From contig NC_088099.1 of NCBI RefSeq assembly GCF_036370855.1, forward strand, positions 142,989,017-143,053,016: 64,000 nucleotides of DNA, given 5' to 3'. Shown here piece after piece: positions 11,563-22,091 of the stretch. Origin of the DNA: Dromaius novaehollandiae. Lineage: Eukaryota; Chordata; Aves; Casuariiformes; Dromaiidae. Under the pieces are notes generated by a model that was not told the DNA's origin, did no database searches, and was given only the letters and a program-made list of their open reading frames with translations. How positions within the stretch are numbered: the first letter of the stretch is position 1; each line of letters opens with the position of its first letter. The position numbers and the translations under genes are program-made.

Positions 11563-14500
11563 CAAACAAGGAACACCCTATTCCCAACAAACCTTTGACA
11601 TGACATAAGTGGTATTCTGTTGGTAGAGACTTAGACAAAAAAAAAAAGCAGTGTTCTGGCAATCTGGAAGAGTGTGCAGCAAGGAGACTAAGAGTACACT
11701 TTGCTCACTAAATGGCGAAGTCCACCAGAGAGCTAACTAGGATAATTCGGTCATTAAACACAGTACTGATTATTTTCATAAGGATACCTTTTACAGCATG
11801 AAAAGGAATTGCTAATATTAGCTGCAAGACAAATTTGATTTCAAGTTCATTAGTGAGATTGATGAGCACTCATCATTCCTTATGATGAGCTCTTGTGAAA
11901 AAAAACAGAATATATGTGCACAGGCTCATTTGCCACTGCTTAGCATCAAAAAGTCTGTGTTAGTTCATGCAGGAAAACCTCAAACAGTTTTAGATGTCCT
12001 TTCTTACGGCAGCATAGAGTTGTGGGATCTATTATTTGATGTAGATTTATTATTTTATTCTGCTCTTAGGACAAGGTAATGAACTTACTTTGGTACAACC
12101 ACTAATAACGTGACCAAATATTCTGAATCGAGTACAAAGTCCTCTTTCTTTACGACATCAGCAAGACTTCTGGTTAGCAAACTTCCCCTGCAGAGAAACA
12201 GAGGCAGAGTAAATACATGCTTAAGATGTGAACTGGTCTGGACAACAGTTTTAGTGTTTAATTAGTATAACCTTTTAGGAAATGTATTTCATTTAAGCAT
12301 TGACTGTTACGCAGAGCAAACAAAGTGTCCTCGTATGCATATTATATCTTACTGTTTAAAGTCACTGAAAGGTTTTTCAGTAGCTCCACTGTTGTACGAT
12401 ACAGCAAAATATTTATTTCCACATTCCCAATACCAAGTAGACTTAAGAAGCCAGGCTATTAAAAAAAAGTGATCTAAGAACACAAAGAACCATTAAATCT
12501 CAGTAAATTCTAGTATACGAAGCCTCAGAGTTACAATCAAGCTCATACATACCTACAGAATCTGAAAATTTAAAGAGTCACATTGCCTAGTATCCACAAA
12601 AGATTAAAAACCTACACAGATTTAATGGACTTTATCAGACAAATTACAAGCAGCTTACAGCCCACTCAAAATAGCTGTCCTTTGTTTGATCTATAGATCT
12701 GAATCACAGACAGCAGGCTTATACCATTAACTATAATGGTAGGACTGTCAAATTTAAACAACCATATTTCCACAGAACTACTGTACTTCAATTGTATTTA
12801 AGATCATCATATGTAACGATGAGACAGCAAGCAGTTCTTGTTTATTTTATCATTACTTGCATGCAGGCAAGAGCTATCTTTCTGTTGGTTAATTTTAGAG
12901 GACAGGGTACTTATGTGAAGAAATGCACTAACATGGATATGCTTAAAGCACAAACAGTATAAAGGGAAAAAATTCCTTGTTTAGACAAACACCTAAGTAG
13001 CAGTGTTACATACCATATAAAGAGCAAGTTTCTCTCAAAAGCTTCACCAATTTGTACTATTTACATATATTTGTGTATTTTGCAACCACTTACCAATCAC
13101 AAGTGAGCCAGGCAAGTTAGCTGTAAATAAATATTCTTTTATGATACCTGTTATTCAAGATTGCTAAACACCTCAAAAATATACTAAACTTAGAGGTTGT
13201 ACGAATTTACACATTACTCACTTTTCACAGTGGAAAAACTTCATTATGCTGCATTAGCAAAAACACAATACTTACGCATTCTTTCTTTCCAAATTCTGAA
13301 GGTTGCCTTTGAGATTATTGTATGCTGAGGCTCTTGCTTTCAGATCATTGTCAATCTGGTTTACTCCCTTAAAGATAAAAGAGAACAGTGTCTAAAGAAC
13401 TGAAATAGTTTTTAAAAGATTTCTTAGCTTTAAAGCATAGATCTGGAGATGCTACAGCACCCAGCTGATAATTACTCCACTAGCTTGAAGCTACCACCCT
13501 CCCACTCAGCTGACAGGAGGGATTATCTGAAGTTTACTTCCCCACTATGATACAAAGATACTCATGAGTACTCAGTATCATTTGCTCCAGCTGTTACCTC
13601 ATTTCTAATTATACTTTTCCCTCAGAGTTTCAGTGACAAGAATGATGGTAAACAAATCAAGAATTAACTAAGTAGCAAAAAGCATTATTGCTTTGTAGCA
13701 ACTACAACTTAGGAAGAGACTGTTTTGCATTCTGTTTGCCTATTGCACATTTTCCTGCACCCTTCATTAAGATGAATGGCCATGGGCACTCTGAAAGATA
13801 GACTATCCGCTAAATGCATTAGTTGTCTGATCACAAATGGCTGTTACTATTTACAGTTCTAGGTATTATCACATTTATTTTATGTCAATTTTTCTAAACA
13901 TCACAGCTATTTCCCCTTTTGTATGTTTTCAAAGAAAAACGCAATAGATTATATCATCAACCCTCTTCACAAAGTCTTCTTTTACACTCCTGTTTTTCAT
14001 TTGCAGTGGCTTACAATTATAAAGGAAAATCTGTTTTATTGGAGCTTTCTTCATTTTGTAAAAACTTCTATAAATATTTTGGAATGTCTGAAGTTACATA
14101 GGGCTGCCTCCAGGTAGTCAGATAAAGAGCATTTCAGACTTGGATCCAATTTACTTCAGACTAAATATATTTGTCTATTAAAGTACAGGCTGTATTCTAC
14201 TTTTAATGTCACTGGTAACCTTCAATCATCTTTTATATCAAAGTTTCAGAGATGATTGAAGGTTACCAGTGACATTAAAAGTAGAATACAGTAATATAGC
14301 TGGAACTTTGACATAAAATTTTCAAAGTTCCAGCTATTTTACTGTTTATACTCAGACTCTCAAATTCTGCTCACTGCTTCTGCTCAAATAAACCATCCTT
14401 CTCAAATGCATCCTCCAGGATTAATTGAGCATGATTACCAAAAATGATTTATTCCCAGTTAGATAGCTTGGTAGTAACTTAAAGAACACAAAATCAATTA

Positions 14501-17500
14501 AACTATTAGAAGGTCTTAAACACCCAATCATATTTCTATCAGCTTGTACCCTATACACTGTACAAGGTAATACTTTAAAAATCAATATACTTAGCCAGAT
14601 AACTTGAAGAACTCAGTACAACATTATTCTGGCATCATAACACATGATCATAACTCTGTCCTTTACTGCTTCCTTATTTCAGTATAGGTACATGCATATA
14701 AAAAAACCCCACCACTCCCAGCAGCAAGTGTTTGAACACCTAGTTGATGACTTTCTCTTCTTCGGGCCTAGGCTGTTGACAGAACATCTTTTTGTTTTGA
14801 CACAACACTTCAGTGTACTGCAAACAATACTTCAGTGCACTATAAACAGCTTGGAGAACAAGATACAGTTTTATTTCTACAAAATAAATCTCTCTCAAAA
14901 GCTAGGTCACTCAGTTATACAGTGACTATGTTTATGGTAACACAAGATCATTTGTCTCAACCAGGAAGAACTTATGTAAGCTATATAGCAAAACATGCAG
15001 AGAAATGGTCAAGAGGATAGTTCACCCTGGAACTTCTACAGACCTGTTTCTCAGCATTTTAGAATATAAATTAAAGACTCACTGAGGTACCTAAGTTAAA
15101 TGGGATAAATGTAAGCCAGTTATTTAAGTTACAGTTCAGGTTCTGAAGCATAACTTCACTGTAAGCAGATTATCTATCTAGCAAATTCTAGGACCCAAAT
15201 AACATGCACTGAAACCTTGATAACGTTTCAATAAATAAAAGTGTAAATCCCTCTATGTTCTTCGCTGCTTTCTCAATAAACTTATATTGCTATGAAAATA
15301 AGTTCTATACTATGGAAACAGGTACATTCCAATAATAAGAGAAGAAATAGGCAAATATTTTCTTTATTCACTAACTTTCACTCATATTTCAAGGCCAAAC
15401 TTAAGGAATTAATTTTTAAAGAATCACTTCCCTGGTAAGACTTGTGGAAGTCACATTACCCTGTCTTCTTATGCTTTGTCCCTCTTTTCCCACAGTTCCT
15501 TTTACTCTCAAGTTAAAACTCTATTCCTGTATCTGCCAAGTAGCTGTTGTAAACAGTTGAATGCTTCACTTTTCTACTTTCTTCTAAATGAAGAAAAGCT
15601 TATGTACTTCAGTGTTAGATTTTAATTATTTTAGATCTGCAGAACATTTTTATGATGCAGATCTTTACAGAATTGTAAATCAGTCATTCTTCCTCCAACA
15701 AAATTCCACATGGCAGATATTTTCCAGAAAGTTACTAAGTATTATTTCCAAGAGTACATTCAAGATATGGTGATATCCCCAATGAACATATCAAAATTAA
15801 TTACATTACAGCTACATTCTCAGTCAGCTACATAATATATATTAGGATTTTGTAGTTTCTACAAAAATTTTAAGCTAATAGTTTTAGGACAGAAACCAAC
15901 AGCTGGAGAATCTACAATTACTGGAAAGCATTTAGCCTGCCAACATTAATGCTTTCGCTCATGATTATAGCTTCCACATGTCTATCACCAAAGACAATAT
16001 CTGTAGGTACTCTGAACCTAGGTTATCTATTTATTAATGTAAATTATTCCAAGAACAATTTGGCAGTTTACAGAAAACAGAAGAAAGAAAAACTGAAAGA
16101 CTTCAAGATATTAAAGCAAGGGTAGCTTACAGAGAACTATTTCATCACTTCAATACAGTCAGTCAGTACTCAAGACCCAACCTGTGCTCACAGCAGGTAC
16201 AAGCCAAATTAAATCCACGAGGTGAGAAAAACTTTACCAAGTTTTTACACACTTTACCAAAGGGAGGGGGAACCCACAACATCAGAGATGAGCTTGCCTT
16301 ATATCTTGCATTAAAGGCTTATTTTTCCCTTCACAGCTGACTGCTATAGCTTTCTGAAGAGAAATAAATCCCCTGATTTCACTGTCAACAGCCCAAGATG
16401 TTTTAGAGCATCAGACAAATGGCAAACCAACACAGCAAAATTGAGATGCAAGGGACATAATTTGCTAGCGGTTCGCTAGCTTTATCTAGTAAACATAAGA
16501 AACAAAACCAGCAAAGACAGTGCGACGGCCTTCAGGGAGCAGTCCTCAAATCCCATCTTTATCTCAAATTATTTGTTTGGGTACTAGAACATATATGCTG
16601 CCACCCAGTTCACTACTACTGTTCTATCAGACCAAGCTAAGAAAAATACATAAAAAGCTCTGAGTACCAAGTCTTGTGCATAAATATCTCAAGTCCAAGA
16701 AATAAAGTTCTATAAAAACAAATTATCTTACCTTTGCAATAATTTCTGATATATTCTTCAAAGATTGTTTAATTGGATATTTCGCCATATCCCACTGGAA
16801 TCTTGTTATATAGGTCACTAAGTCAACTGAAATGTTAAAGAAGGACTTCTTAAGATAGACAACAGACTGCATTACACTCCATTTAGGATTAGTGTAACAG
16901 AAGAGTTCTGTAATAGAAAGTTTGTGGACCTTCACATATATGGATCCTGTTGCTTGAGAATTTTGAAAATAAACTACCAAATCAGGAGCAAGTTATCTGT
17001 GATCTTGGCTTCTGCCCCTTTGTAGACCGTAAATTAGATTTACTACCAAGCCAATGATGGCTGGGGAAGTGCTGAGAAGACCAAACATTATTCTGACTGC
17101 TTTGTATGAAGAAAAAGAAAGGGTTGGAAAAGGGAGGGTTATGAAGGAAAAAGCAAGTCCGAGTTCCTCTCCAAGATTGTCTTAATTAGGATCCCAGCAC
17201 TTGTCTCATGTTAATTCACTTATATAAGCTTCTTCTGCATCAGTGCAAGCTGTGTGAAATTTTATGAAGCTGCTATTAGAAACAATACATTGATTTAGAT
17301 ATCAATGACATTCTTTAGTATGAGCAGCTGCTTCCATGAGACAGCTAGCTTTATAAAGATATTCTATGACAATCTGGGACCAACTGAATATTCCAGCATA
17401 GCTTACCTAATTGACAGCTACTCAGATGACAGACTAATACACAGGAAAGGCTTACAATGATCACTAATTTTTTGTGTTTCAGCAGAGACTAGTGATGATG

Positions 17501-20500
17501 AAATATAGCCCTAAAGGATCAGAAGGCTTCTCTTATAAGTGAATGTTCAAGATGCAGATCTGTAATGTTCTGCAATGCTGGATCCCATCATTTCTTTCAG
17601 GGCAAATGATTCACAGGAAAAAGTATTTCCATGTTTGAACTAGGCTTTTAGAATGTCCTACAGAGAAGCAGCATTAAGTATGTTTCAGGATCATTGCTTT
17701 CCCTCCTACCACTTTTACAAGGTATATATTACAAGTAACACTTTACCTCCATTAGCCAGAAGATTTTCCTGAACTTTATCTTTACTGTCTTCTAGAACAT
17801 CAGCCATATACTGGGCCACCTTCTTGACAACACTGAAAAACAAAAGATAGAGCTAGGAAAAATAAATGAGTGAAAACACACTGCTGTTGGAGAAATACCA
17901 CTGATGAAACTGATCTGAAAAGAATTAAGAGATTGGTCAAATATGAAGAATTGACTGTTTTAAATATAAGCTTTCCAAGACACAAACTTGGCTTGGTATA
18001 TGAAGGAGACCAACTTCCCAAAAACATACAAGAATTGTATTCAACTCCTTCTCTACAGTTTTACTTCTGATTAGTTCTCAATAAGGTGAGGCTACTTCCC
18101 TCACCTCTAGGGAATAAGGGTTGACTTCAGGTGGAATCCCACCATACCCCAATCTTTTTTTTTAATTCAGTCAGCACTTCAAAATCCTAACCCCATTCTC
18201 TAAATGGATAATGAGGTAGAGAATATCAATAAACCAAATTAAACACAAAACAACTATGGCAGTGAAATGCCAAAGATGACTGAATTTCCAAGGAGGACAG
18301 GGATTTCTCCAAAGCCCTCCTGAGATCTGACACACAAGACCTGCCTTCCTCTCTCGAAAGGGTATGTTTAATATTATTCACGTTTGCCAAGCGAAAGTTT
18401 CCTGATCTGCTTAAAAGAAACTGCTTAATACTTTCTCTCTCCTTAAAACAGGAGATGGCTCTACAAGTTCTTACTATGTCAAGTTTTGTTGCATTTGCTC
18501 AAAATCGCTTTCAAAGGACCATTAGTTTCCTTAAAATGAACAGCTTCTGCATTTTAATGCTGTGTAATCATCTCTTCAGTCTACAAACCAACATGGATAC
18601 CTTCTCAAAGTCTGTAAATACTATTCTAATTTGCTAAAAGCATATTTTACTCCATTTCATCATCACTTCCAGCAGCTGTCAGGCTCAATTCTTAACTGTT
18701 CTCCAGTATCTGGCAGCAAACAGCATTACTATATGGAGAACCATCTTTCATCAATTCGTGATGTCCCACTATGTCATAAGTTGCTTACATTTTCTTTTTC
18801 TAGTAGAGGTGCTAGTAAAAAACAGCAGGTTTAGCTTGCTGAGATCTTAGCTTGCCAATTTGAACATGACATAACAAACAAATCTGAACATAACAAAACA
18901 CTTTACTGTGAGGATGGTTGAATGCTGGAGCAGGTTGTCCAGGTAGGCTGTGGAGTCTCCAGCCTTGGAGATGCTCAGAACCCAACTGGACATGCTCCTG
19001 GACAACCTGCCCTAGCAGGCTTGAACAGGAAGGGTTGGACCAGATGATCTCCATAGGTTCTTTCCAAGCCCACCTATTATGTGATTCTGTGACCGCCTAC
19101 ACAGGATTATCAAGCCAAAAAGTTGAAAATAATCCATGCATCGTTATGACTTCACAAGCTATCACATCATTGCTCTGGTATTTTGCATGCTAGTACAAAC
19201 AAACTGTTACCCTTCCACAAACGCATCCAGTTTAGCCAGCTCATCTGAAAGACCAACTAAAACATCCAGTGTGCCAACCTAGAAGGAAAGATCAAAACAT
19301 ATTAGCAATTTTATATGCAAACCTAAAAAGATTAAAAAATGACAATAAAAGTAAAATCCCCTGAACAGGTAGTTTTCTATAACTGCATAAACACTAAGAT
19401 TTCGGATCTGTCAATTTAAGAAAGTCATACAGTGCTTAATCTGCTCAAGATACCCTTAAAGCTCCACTGCATTAGCTCTAACTCACTCTAGTTTGGTGCA
19501 CAGTTTGTTCTGCATTCCAGCTACCCAAAACACGTTAAAACAACTTTTACATTACAAATTGGCTGCATTTTCCACAAGTCATTTACTTTAACATTCGATT
19601 TACTGCTTTAGATCATATCAGAGATTCCTGTAATCAAGTATCTCAGTGCTGGAGGCAACCAGAACATGGGAAGCTTAGATGATGCAAGAGCCCTGCAGCA
19701 GTCAGACCAACAGAGTCTGGAACTTTTTGCATCCAGAGAAATGGAAAAAAAATATAGTATTTTTAGTTTGTCTAAAGCCTTCACTTTTTCTTACATCCTC
19801 CTCCAGAAAACACTTTCCTTACTTGCAATACATAAACCTTTTCAGAAAAAAAGATGATTTTAGACTCAGCATAATTCAAACATGAAACTTACGGCAAAGT
19901 AGTTAAATATTCTGGGGTTTAGCTGTTTCATAGGCAAAACTCAATTGGATCTTAAGACATCAAAAACTGTAAAAGAGTATAGTTACGCTGAAGCTAAACA
20001 ACTGAAAGGCATTTTTGTTTTAAATAGGACATACATCATGAGGGTTTCTTTGGTTCTCTCTTCAAGTCCGACACATTTGTTCATTCTGTTCAATGAATGT
20101 AGGAGGTATCTCCAAGAAGACTACTGTTAAGTCTAAAATTTTATATACTGTTCATGTACAGTATATACTGTATATATAAATATATAATGTTTATGTACAG
20201 TAATATTTCAGCAAAAATAAGTGAATCTTTTCTTTAGCCAACATACTATTAAGGGCTTTAAATCTAGCATCCTTATTTCACATATATGTCCACTCATCAT
20301 CTGCATGATTCCTGTTCTCTCCAGCCTTGAAGCAGAAAGGGGTACAAGACATGCTTTCACATTCTAATCCCAACAAGTGGCCTAATTACTGGTTCCTATG
20401 AAGTCCAGAGCTCCCAGGTGAATGATTTATGAGATTTTTGTCCCCAGAGAAGTGAAGTATTAGAATGCCTTGTACTGTTTAAGTCACAACCGTCACAACC

Positions 20501-22008
20501 AAACCTCCTTCTAAGCCCCACCATCTGACCTACGTGTAGAATTAGGGAACTAATGCTTTGACCTGTCACTTATAAGACACAGAACAAAAGTCATTAAGCC
20601 CAAGACACTTCTATACCCAAGCAATAAGGCTGCTGTTCACTGGAGAATAAGTTACTGCTTCAACAAGTTTTAACAGGTACACAGAAGCCAGACTACATAC
20701 CATTGTATGTAAATTTAAAGTACATTCAGCTTCTTCGCCTTTTAGGAAGGGTTTTAGTTCATGGGAAATAGAGTAGAAAAAAACAATTGATTAAAACCCT
20801 AATGGGCCACATGAGTTTTCAGCAATAATTCTTCTAAATACTGTAGTCACCCTATAGTTAGAAGGTCCAAGGATCTCATGGGAAGAGACTGACATTTGCT
20901 GTAGTAGTTCTTATCTCCTCTAATACATATCCTGAAATAACTGAGAACTCAGGAAAGGGGAATGTAAGATACTGCACTTGGAAGGTCCTCTAAAAAGCAT
21001 ACTGCAGCACTGTATGCTCTGGGCCCATTCATCATGGAGACAGGAATGAGGCATCACTCCTGCTGAACCTGTCCACAGACAGATATAGGTTGCATTTTTC
21101 CTTCACTTTAAGTTTTCACTTCCGAAAAGTTAAAACTGAGCTCACAACTCTGAAAGGGTTTGGTTTCAGGATAGACCTTTTCTTAAGGAATACACTATCC
21201 CCTAACTTCTCCATACCCTGATAATCGTCCTTAACCAAGAGAAACTGCTTTCAATTTTTGCTTCTCTTCCTGTCTCACAGGAATAGTTTAAACAATTTTA
21301 TTCCTATTTTCTATCACACACTTTGGCAGGTCATATTAAAGCACTCAGCTGGAGACAGCAAAAGCTGCTCTGCCAGAAGAATGTTATATCTGGACAAGGA
21401 AAGGAAGCAGCTGTTTTTAATCAAAAACCCCTGTTTTAAATCAAGCCATTTCACTGCATCTCAGCCAGAAAAGGAGAAGCAGACAATTCAGAAGTAAAAA
21501 TCAAAGATGATCTTGTCATCTGAGTGTTCAGATAACAAGTCTTCATTTGCATTTAAGTTACAAAACTAATTTTTTGCTCCAGCTAACTGCATAAAGTCAA
21601 GGCTACTTCCCCAGAAAAAGCTGCTGTAGTAGCTGAAAGAATGCAAACTGCTGAACCTTCAAAACTTAGCATGAAGAATCTTTAGCTTAGAATTTCAGAA
21701 AAAAGATAAATAACTGTTGTCTAAATTAAGTTTTTTAGATCCACACATACTCAAAAGAAATCAGCTGGTTTCCCTAAAAAGTCTGCAGCTATTCATCATC
21801 TACAGTTTCAGACTGAAGAAACAAACATGATACAAAACAAACATATGTCTTAAGACATGACACAGGGCTTACATACCTTTAAGTCTGGAATATTGAACTT
21901 TGAATTAGTAGAAAGATTGTTATTTTTTGTCGTTGCTGCATGTAGTTTCTCCCACGTCTGTTGACAGGTTTTTTCTCCAGGAGCAGAAATCAGCCAAAAC
22001 TCAGTCAT
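5811..22008 (-). CDS. ATP6V1C1: V-type proton ATPase subunit C1, complete split coding region
   Basis: The spliced product is subunit C of the peripheral V1 sector of the vacuolar H+-ATPase. Subunit C clamps two EG peripheral stalks and the N-terminal part of subunit a, and it leaves the complex during reversible V1/V0 disassembly, so it controls acidification of lysosomes and endosomes. Twelve coding exons of 132, 68, 86, 95, 92, 99, 69, 93, 94, 98, 127 and 96 nt total 1149 nt, i.e. 382 aa plus stop, the length I recall for the human protein. It begins [20 protein letters not shown], which is diagnostic, and ends in IDCNLLEFK. All introns are GT-AG and no codon is broken. The ATG has A at -3 and is preceded by a normal acceptor 50 nt upstream. 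The protein is soluble, with no signal peptide or membrane segment. Residues 244-280 are rich in Lys and Glu ([20 protein letters not shown]), part of the long helical neck. The ubiquitous C1 paralogue is favoured over C2 because there is no C2-type insertion and the match to C1 is close. Confidence 0.98.
5907..6986 (-). other. ATP6V1C1: ATP6V1C1 intron 12
   Basis: A GT-AG intron of 1080 nt. It contains a short poly-A tract near 6591-6604 and nothing else that I recognise. Confidence 0.9.
6987..7113 (-). CDS. ATP6V1C1: ATP6V1C1 exon 12
   Basis: 127 nt encoding [20 protein letters not shown], then [13 protein letters not shown] and DSSAAAIID. The acceptor is TCCTCAG and the donor is GTAAGT. 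It ends in phase 0. Confidence 0.97.
7114..8042 (-). other. ATP6V1C1: ATP6V1C1 intron 11
   Basis: A GT-AG intron of 929 nt with a C-rich patch near 7406-7420. No repeat family or RNA gene was recognised. Confidence 0.9.
8043..8140 (-). CDS. ATP6V1C1: ATP6V1C1 exon 11
   Basis: 98 nt encoding [20 protein letters not shown] followed by [12 protein letters not shown]. The acceptor is TTTCACAG and the donor is GTAAAG. Confidence 0.97.
8141..8982 (-). other. ATP6V1C1: ATP6V1C1 intron 10
   Basis: A GT-AG intron of 842 nt with no recognisable repeat or RNA gene. Confidence 0.9.
8983..9076 (-). CDS. ATP6V1C1: ATP6V1C1 exon 10
   Basis: 94 nt encoding [20 protein letters not shown] followed by [11 protein letters not shown], the charged helical segment. 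The acceptor is ATGTAG and the donor is GTAAGT. It ends in phase 0. Confidence 0.97.
9183..9275 (-). CDS. ATP6V1C1: ATP6V1C1 exon 9
   Basis: 93 nt encoding [20 protein letters not shown] followed by [11 protein letters not shown]. The acceptor is ATGTAG and the donor is GTAAGG. The intron that follows is only 106 nt. Confidence 0.97.
9276..10633 (-). other. ATP6V1C1: ATP6V1C1 intron 8
   Basis: A GT-AG intron of 1358 nt. It includes an A/T run near 9286-9301 and three imperfect copies of TGAATGCACCTG around 10341-10392, a small local duplication. Confidence 0.9.
10634..10702 (-). CDS. ATP6V1C1: ATP6V1C1 exon 8
   Basis: 69 nt encoding [20 protein letters not shown] followed by SS. The acceptor is TTTTCTAG and the donor is GTAAGA. 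Confidence 0.97.
10703..12088 (-). other. ATP6V1C1: ATP6V1C1 intron 7
   Basis: A GT-AG intron of 1386 nt. Its only striking feature is the 39-nt homopolymer listed separately at 11519-11557. Confidence 0.9.
11519..11557. repeat. Poly-T tract of 39 nt (poly-A in the transcript)
   Basis: An uninterrupted run of T on the plus strand. In the ATP6V1C1 pre-mRNA it is a run of A within intron 7. I see no retrocopy next to it, so I treat it as a mononucleotide repeat. The true length is uncertain because such runs are error-prone. Confidence 0.9.
12089..12187 (-). CDS. ATP6V1C1: ATP6V1C1 exon 7
   Basis: 99 nt encoding [20 protein letters not shown] followed by [13 protein letters not shown]. The acceptor is CTGCAG after a pyrimidine-rich tract and the donor is GTAAGT. 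Confidence 0.97.
12188..13275 (-). other. ATP6V1C1: ATP6V1C1 intron 6
   Basis: A GT-AG intron of 1088 nt, AT-rich, with no recognisable repeat or RNA gene. Confidence 0.9.
13276..13367 (-). CDS. ATP6V1C1: ATP6V1C1 exon 6
   Basis: 92 nt encoding [20 protein letters not shown] followed by [10 protein letters not shown]. The acceptor is CTTTAAG and the donor is GTAAGT. Confidence 0.97.
14190..14291. repeat. Perfect 42-bp inverted repeat with 18-nt loop
   Basis: Positions 14190-14231 and 14250-14291 are exact reverse complements, with a loop at 14232-14249. The arms start CTGTATTCTACTTTTAATGT on the left. The structure lies in ATP6V1C1 intron 5, so it would fold as an RNA hairpin in the pre-mRNA. 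I do not recognise it as a named element. The absence of any mismatch suggests a recent origin or an assembly artefact. Confidence 0.95.
14296..14337. repeat. Second inverted repeat, 16-bp arms with 10-nt loop
   Basis: ATAGCTGGAACTTTGA at 14296-14311 pairs exactly with 14322-14337. Its left side (14300-14318) is also complementary, at 17 of 19 positions, to the loop of the neighbouring 42-bp hairpin, so the two hairpins are related by sequence. Confidence 0.9.
16732..16826 (-). CDS. ATP6V1C1: ATP6V1C1 exon 5
   Basis: 95 nt encoding [20 protein letters not shown] followed by [12 protein letters not shown], one of the best-conserved segments of the family. The acceptor is ATTTCAG and the donor is GTAAGA. 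It ends in phase 0. Confidence 0.97.
16827..17746 (-). other. ATP6V1C1: ATP6V1C1 intron 4
   Basis: A GT-AG intron of 920 nt with no recognisable repeat or RNA gene. Confidence 0.9.
17747..17832 (-). CDS. ATP6V1C1: ATP6V1C1 exon 4
   Basis: 86 nt encoding [19 protein letters not shown] followed by VQENLLANG. The acceptor is TTTTTCAG and the donor is GTAAAG. Confidence 0.97.
17833..19210 (-). other. ATP6V1C1: ATP6V1C1 intron 3
   Basis: A GT-AG intron of 1378 nt. It contains a plus-oriented CR1 3' end at 18900-19091 and otherwise unremarkable AT-rich sequence. Confidence 0.9.
18900..19091 (+). repeat. CR1 3'-end fragment
   Basis: The plus strand shows the common CR1 tail: GGTTGAATGCTGGAGCAGG, then CATGCTCCTGGACAACCTGC, GGACCAGATGATCTCCATAG, and an end at GATTCTGTGA. 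About 190 bp remain, 5'-truncated and without coding capacity. It lies antisense to ATP6V1C1 in intron 3, about 120 bp from exon 3. Confidence 0.88.
19211..19278 (-). CDS. ATP6V1C1: ATP6V1C1 exon 3
   Basis: 68 nt encoding [20 protein letters not shown] and VEG, with the last Gly codon split. The acceptor is TTCTAG and the donor is GTAACA. Confidence 0.97.
19279..21876 (-). other. ATP6V1C1: ATP6V1C1 intron 2
   Basis: A GT-AG intron of 2598 nt. A TA-rich patch with small palindromes, including ACAGTATATACTGT, lies near 20145-20200. Nothing else was recognised. Confidence 0.9.
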
Positions 22009-22058
22009 TTTGTGTCTTTATCTTGACACCTTCTGTTTCTGAAGATACAGGCAAGATG
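21877..22058 (-). CDS. ATP6V1C1: ATP6V1C1 exon 2 (start codon exon; coding 21877-22008)
   Basis: The exon begins after a CACAG acceptor (AG at 22059-22060), carries 50 nt of leader and starts translation at 22008. It encodes 44 residues, from [13 protein letters not shown] to FNIPDLK, and ends in AAAG before a GTATGT donor. Phase is 0 at the 3' end. Confidence 0.97.
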
Positions 22059-22078
22059 CTGTGAAAAGGAGAGCAGTT

Positions 22079-22091
22079 GGGGGGGGGGGGG
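22079..22091. repeat. G13 tract just upstream of the exon 2 acceptor
   Basis: On the transcript this is C13, beginning 19 nt upstream of the acceptor AG of the start-codon exon. It adds to the pyrimidine tract and gives the DNA a G-quadruplex-capable strand. Its length may vary between individuals. Confidence 0.85.

Larger units (their letters stand above)
13368..16731 (-). other. ATP6V1C1: ATP6V1C1 intron 5
   Basis: A GT-AG intron of 3364 nt. It is AT-rich and mostly featureless apart from the inverted-repeat structure at 14190-14337. Confidence 0.9.
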
